From NCBI GenBank assembly GCA_018609055.1, contig JABAYJ010000009.1, positions 369,761 to 433,760 of the forward strand: 64,000 nt of DNA, given 5' to 3'. Position numbers and translations under genes: made by a program. Below the pieces are notes generated by a model. That model was not told the DNA's origin. It saw only the letters and a program-made list of their open reading frames with translations, and made no database searches. This document shows, piece after piece, positions 63,570 through 64,000 of the stretch (its first letter is position 1; each line of letters begins with the position of its first letter). The stretch comes from Flavobacteriales bacterium (lineage in GTDB: Bacteria; Bacteroidota; Bacteroidia; Flavobacteriales_D; CAJJDF01).

Positions 63570-64000
63570 TTGAAATATAAAAAAGAGTTTATAATTGGTT
63601 TAACAGTAGTAGCAGCTTTAGCTTTATTGTTGTTTGGAATTCAGTTTCTGAAGGGGATAAATGCATTTAATACTAACCGTACTTTTTATGCTAGTTATGA
63701 CAATATTCAAGGATTAGTTCCTGGTTCAACTATTCAGTTTAAAGGAAATAAAATTGGAGTTGTTCAGGATAATATTTTGGATGAAAATAATAATTGGATA
63801 ACAGTATTGAATATTTCTAATTCTCAGCTTGTATTCCCAATAGATTCTAAGGCAAAGCTAGAAACTACAGTTCTTGGAGAAAGTTCAATTCAAATAATAC
63901 TTGGCGATAGTTCTCAAATGTTACAAAGTAATGATACTATTAAAGCTGATTACAAATTTGGTATTACTGAATTAGCAACTCAAAAAATTGTACCAATAGA
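63570..64000 (+). CDS. MCE-family (MlaD-like) protein, truncated by the window end
   Basis: The start is TTG at 63570 (KYKKEFIIGLTVVAALALLLFGIQFLKG), a single membrane anchor. The MCE domain begins TFYASYDNIQGLVPGSTIQFKGNKIGVV and runs off the edge. MlaD-like proteins form hexameric rings that carry lipids between membranes. Position after the amidase and across from lptD is an arrangement I recall in Flavobacteria. Confidence 0.92.
   Translation, partial: MKYKKEFIIGLTVVAALALLLFGIQFLKGINAFNTNRTFYASYDNIQGLVPGSTIQFKGNKIGVVQDNILDENNNWITVLNISNSQLVFPIDSKAKLETTVLGESSIQIILGDSSQMLQSNDTIKADYKFGITELATQKIVPI

Noticed and set aside
1..64000. CRISPR array or cas operon
   Set aside because: No regularly spaced repeats were seen; the Cas4-like nuclease stands alone.

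Overview
The window is low-GC chromosomal DNA from a member of the Bacteroidota, most likely Flavobacteriales. The evidence is gliding and type IX secretion proteins (GldM, a GldI-like FKBP lipoprotein, a PorE-like TPR/propeller/OmpA lipoprotein), Bacteroidetes families such as DUF4254 and YHYH, promoter elements of the TAnnTTTG type, and almost no Shine-Dalgarno sequences. Genes are close-packed on both strands, and convergent ends usually share one bidirectional hairpin terminator.

Layout. 1-6.1 kb: a YHYH lipoprotein (cut by the window edge), a small Lys-rich secreted protein, rpmB, a pyrD-mvaB operon, and a bifunctional RelA/SpoT enzyme. 6.1-13.5 kb: an accessory island between relA/spoT and a tRNA-Arg(UCU). 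It holds a DMT transporter, a decayed XRE regulator, an IS6-family element, a large DUF2779 nuclease, a 151-bp MITE with the same inverted repeats as the IS, a tyrosine recombinase beheaded by that MITE, and two secreted-protein units separated by long palindromes in a cassette-like arrangement. 13.7-21.8 kb (minus): ADP-heptose synthesis (an HddC-GmhB fusion and GmhA), a GH3/beta-lactamase-fold fusion, RodA and PBP2. 21.9-26.9 kb (plus): TrkA-TrkH potassium uptake, a methyltransferase, a LysE exporter and a DUF1761 protein. 26.9-29.7 kb (minus): a membrane hydrolase, a FemAB/GNAT-like protein and a DinB protein.

29.9-45.5 kb (plus): an orphan gldM, pabA/trpG, a lipoprotein, an initiating sugar transferase, a methylcrotonyl-CoA-type carboxyltransferase, an FMN reductase, tpiA, prmA, a 1480-residue secreted protein of unknown function, plsY, an NrnA-like DHH enzyme, gldI and a serine hydrolase. 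45.6-50.1 kb (minus): an M48-like gene broken by a nonsense codon and a frameshift, then a GT9-DUF4254-thioesterase operon. 50.2-53.8 kb (plus): exodeoxyribonuclease III, a LOG protein, PhnA and small membrane proteins. 53.9-62.3 kb (minus): ppa, maeB, then lptD, an outer-membrane barrel, the PorE-like gene and a cytochrome-like protein in one operon. 62.4-64 kb (plus): a cell-wall amidase and an MCE/MlaD protein running off the end.

The main theme is the cell envelope: heptose supply and transfer, LPS export, PBP2/RodA elongation, peptidoglycan recycling and amidase, phospholipid synthesis and MCE transport, and T9SS anchoring. The most unusual part is the 6.1-13.5 kb island, especially the IS6/MITE-bracketed Cas4-like nuclease-exonuclease fusion and the palindrome-separated gene units after the broken recombinase.
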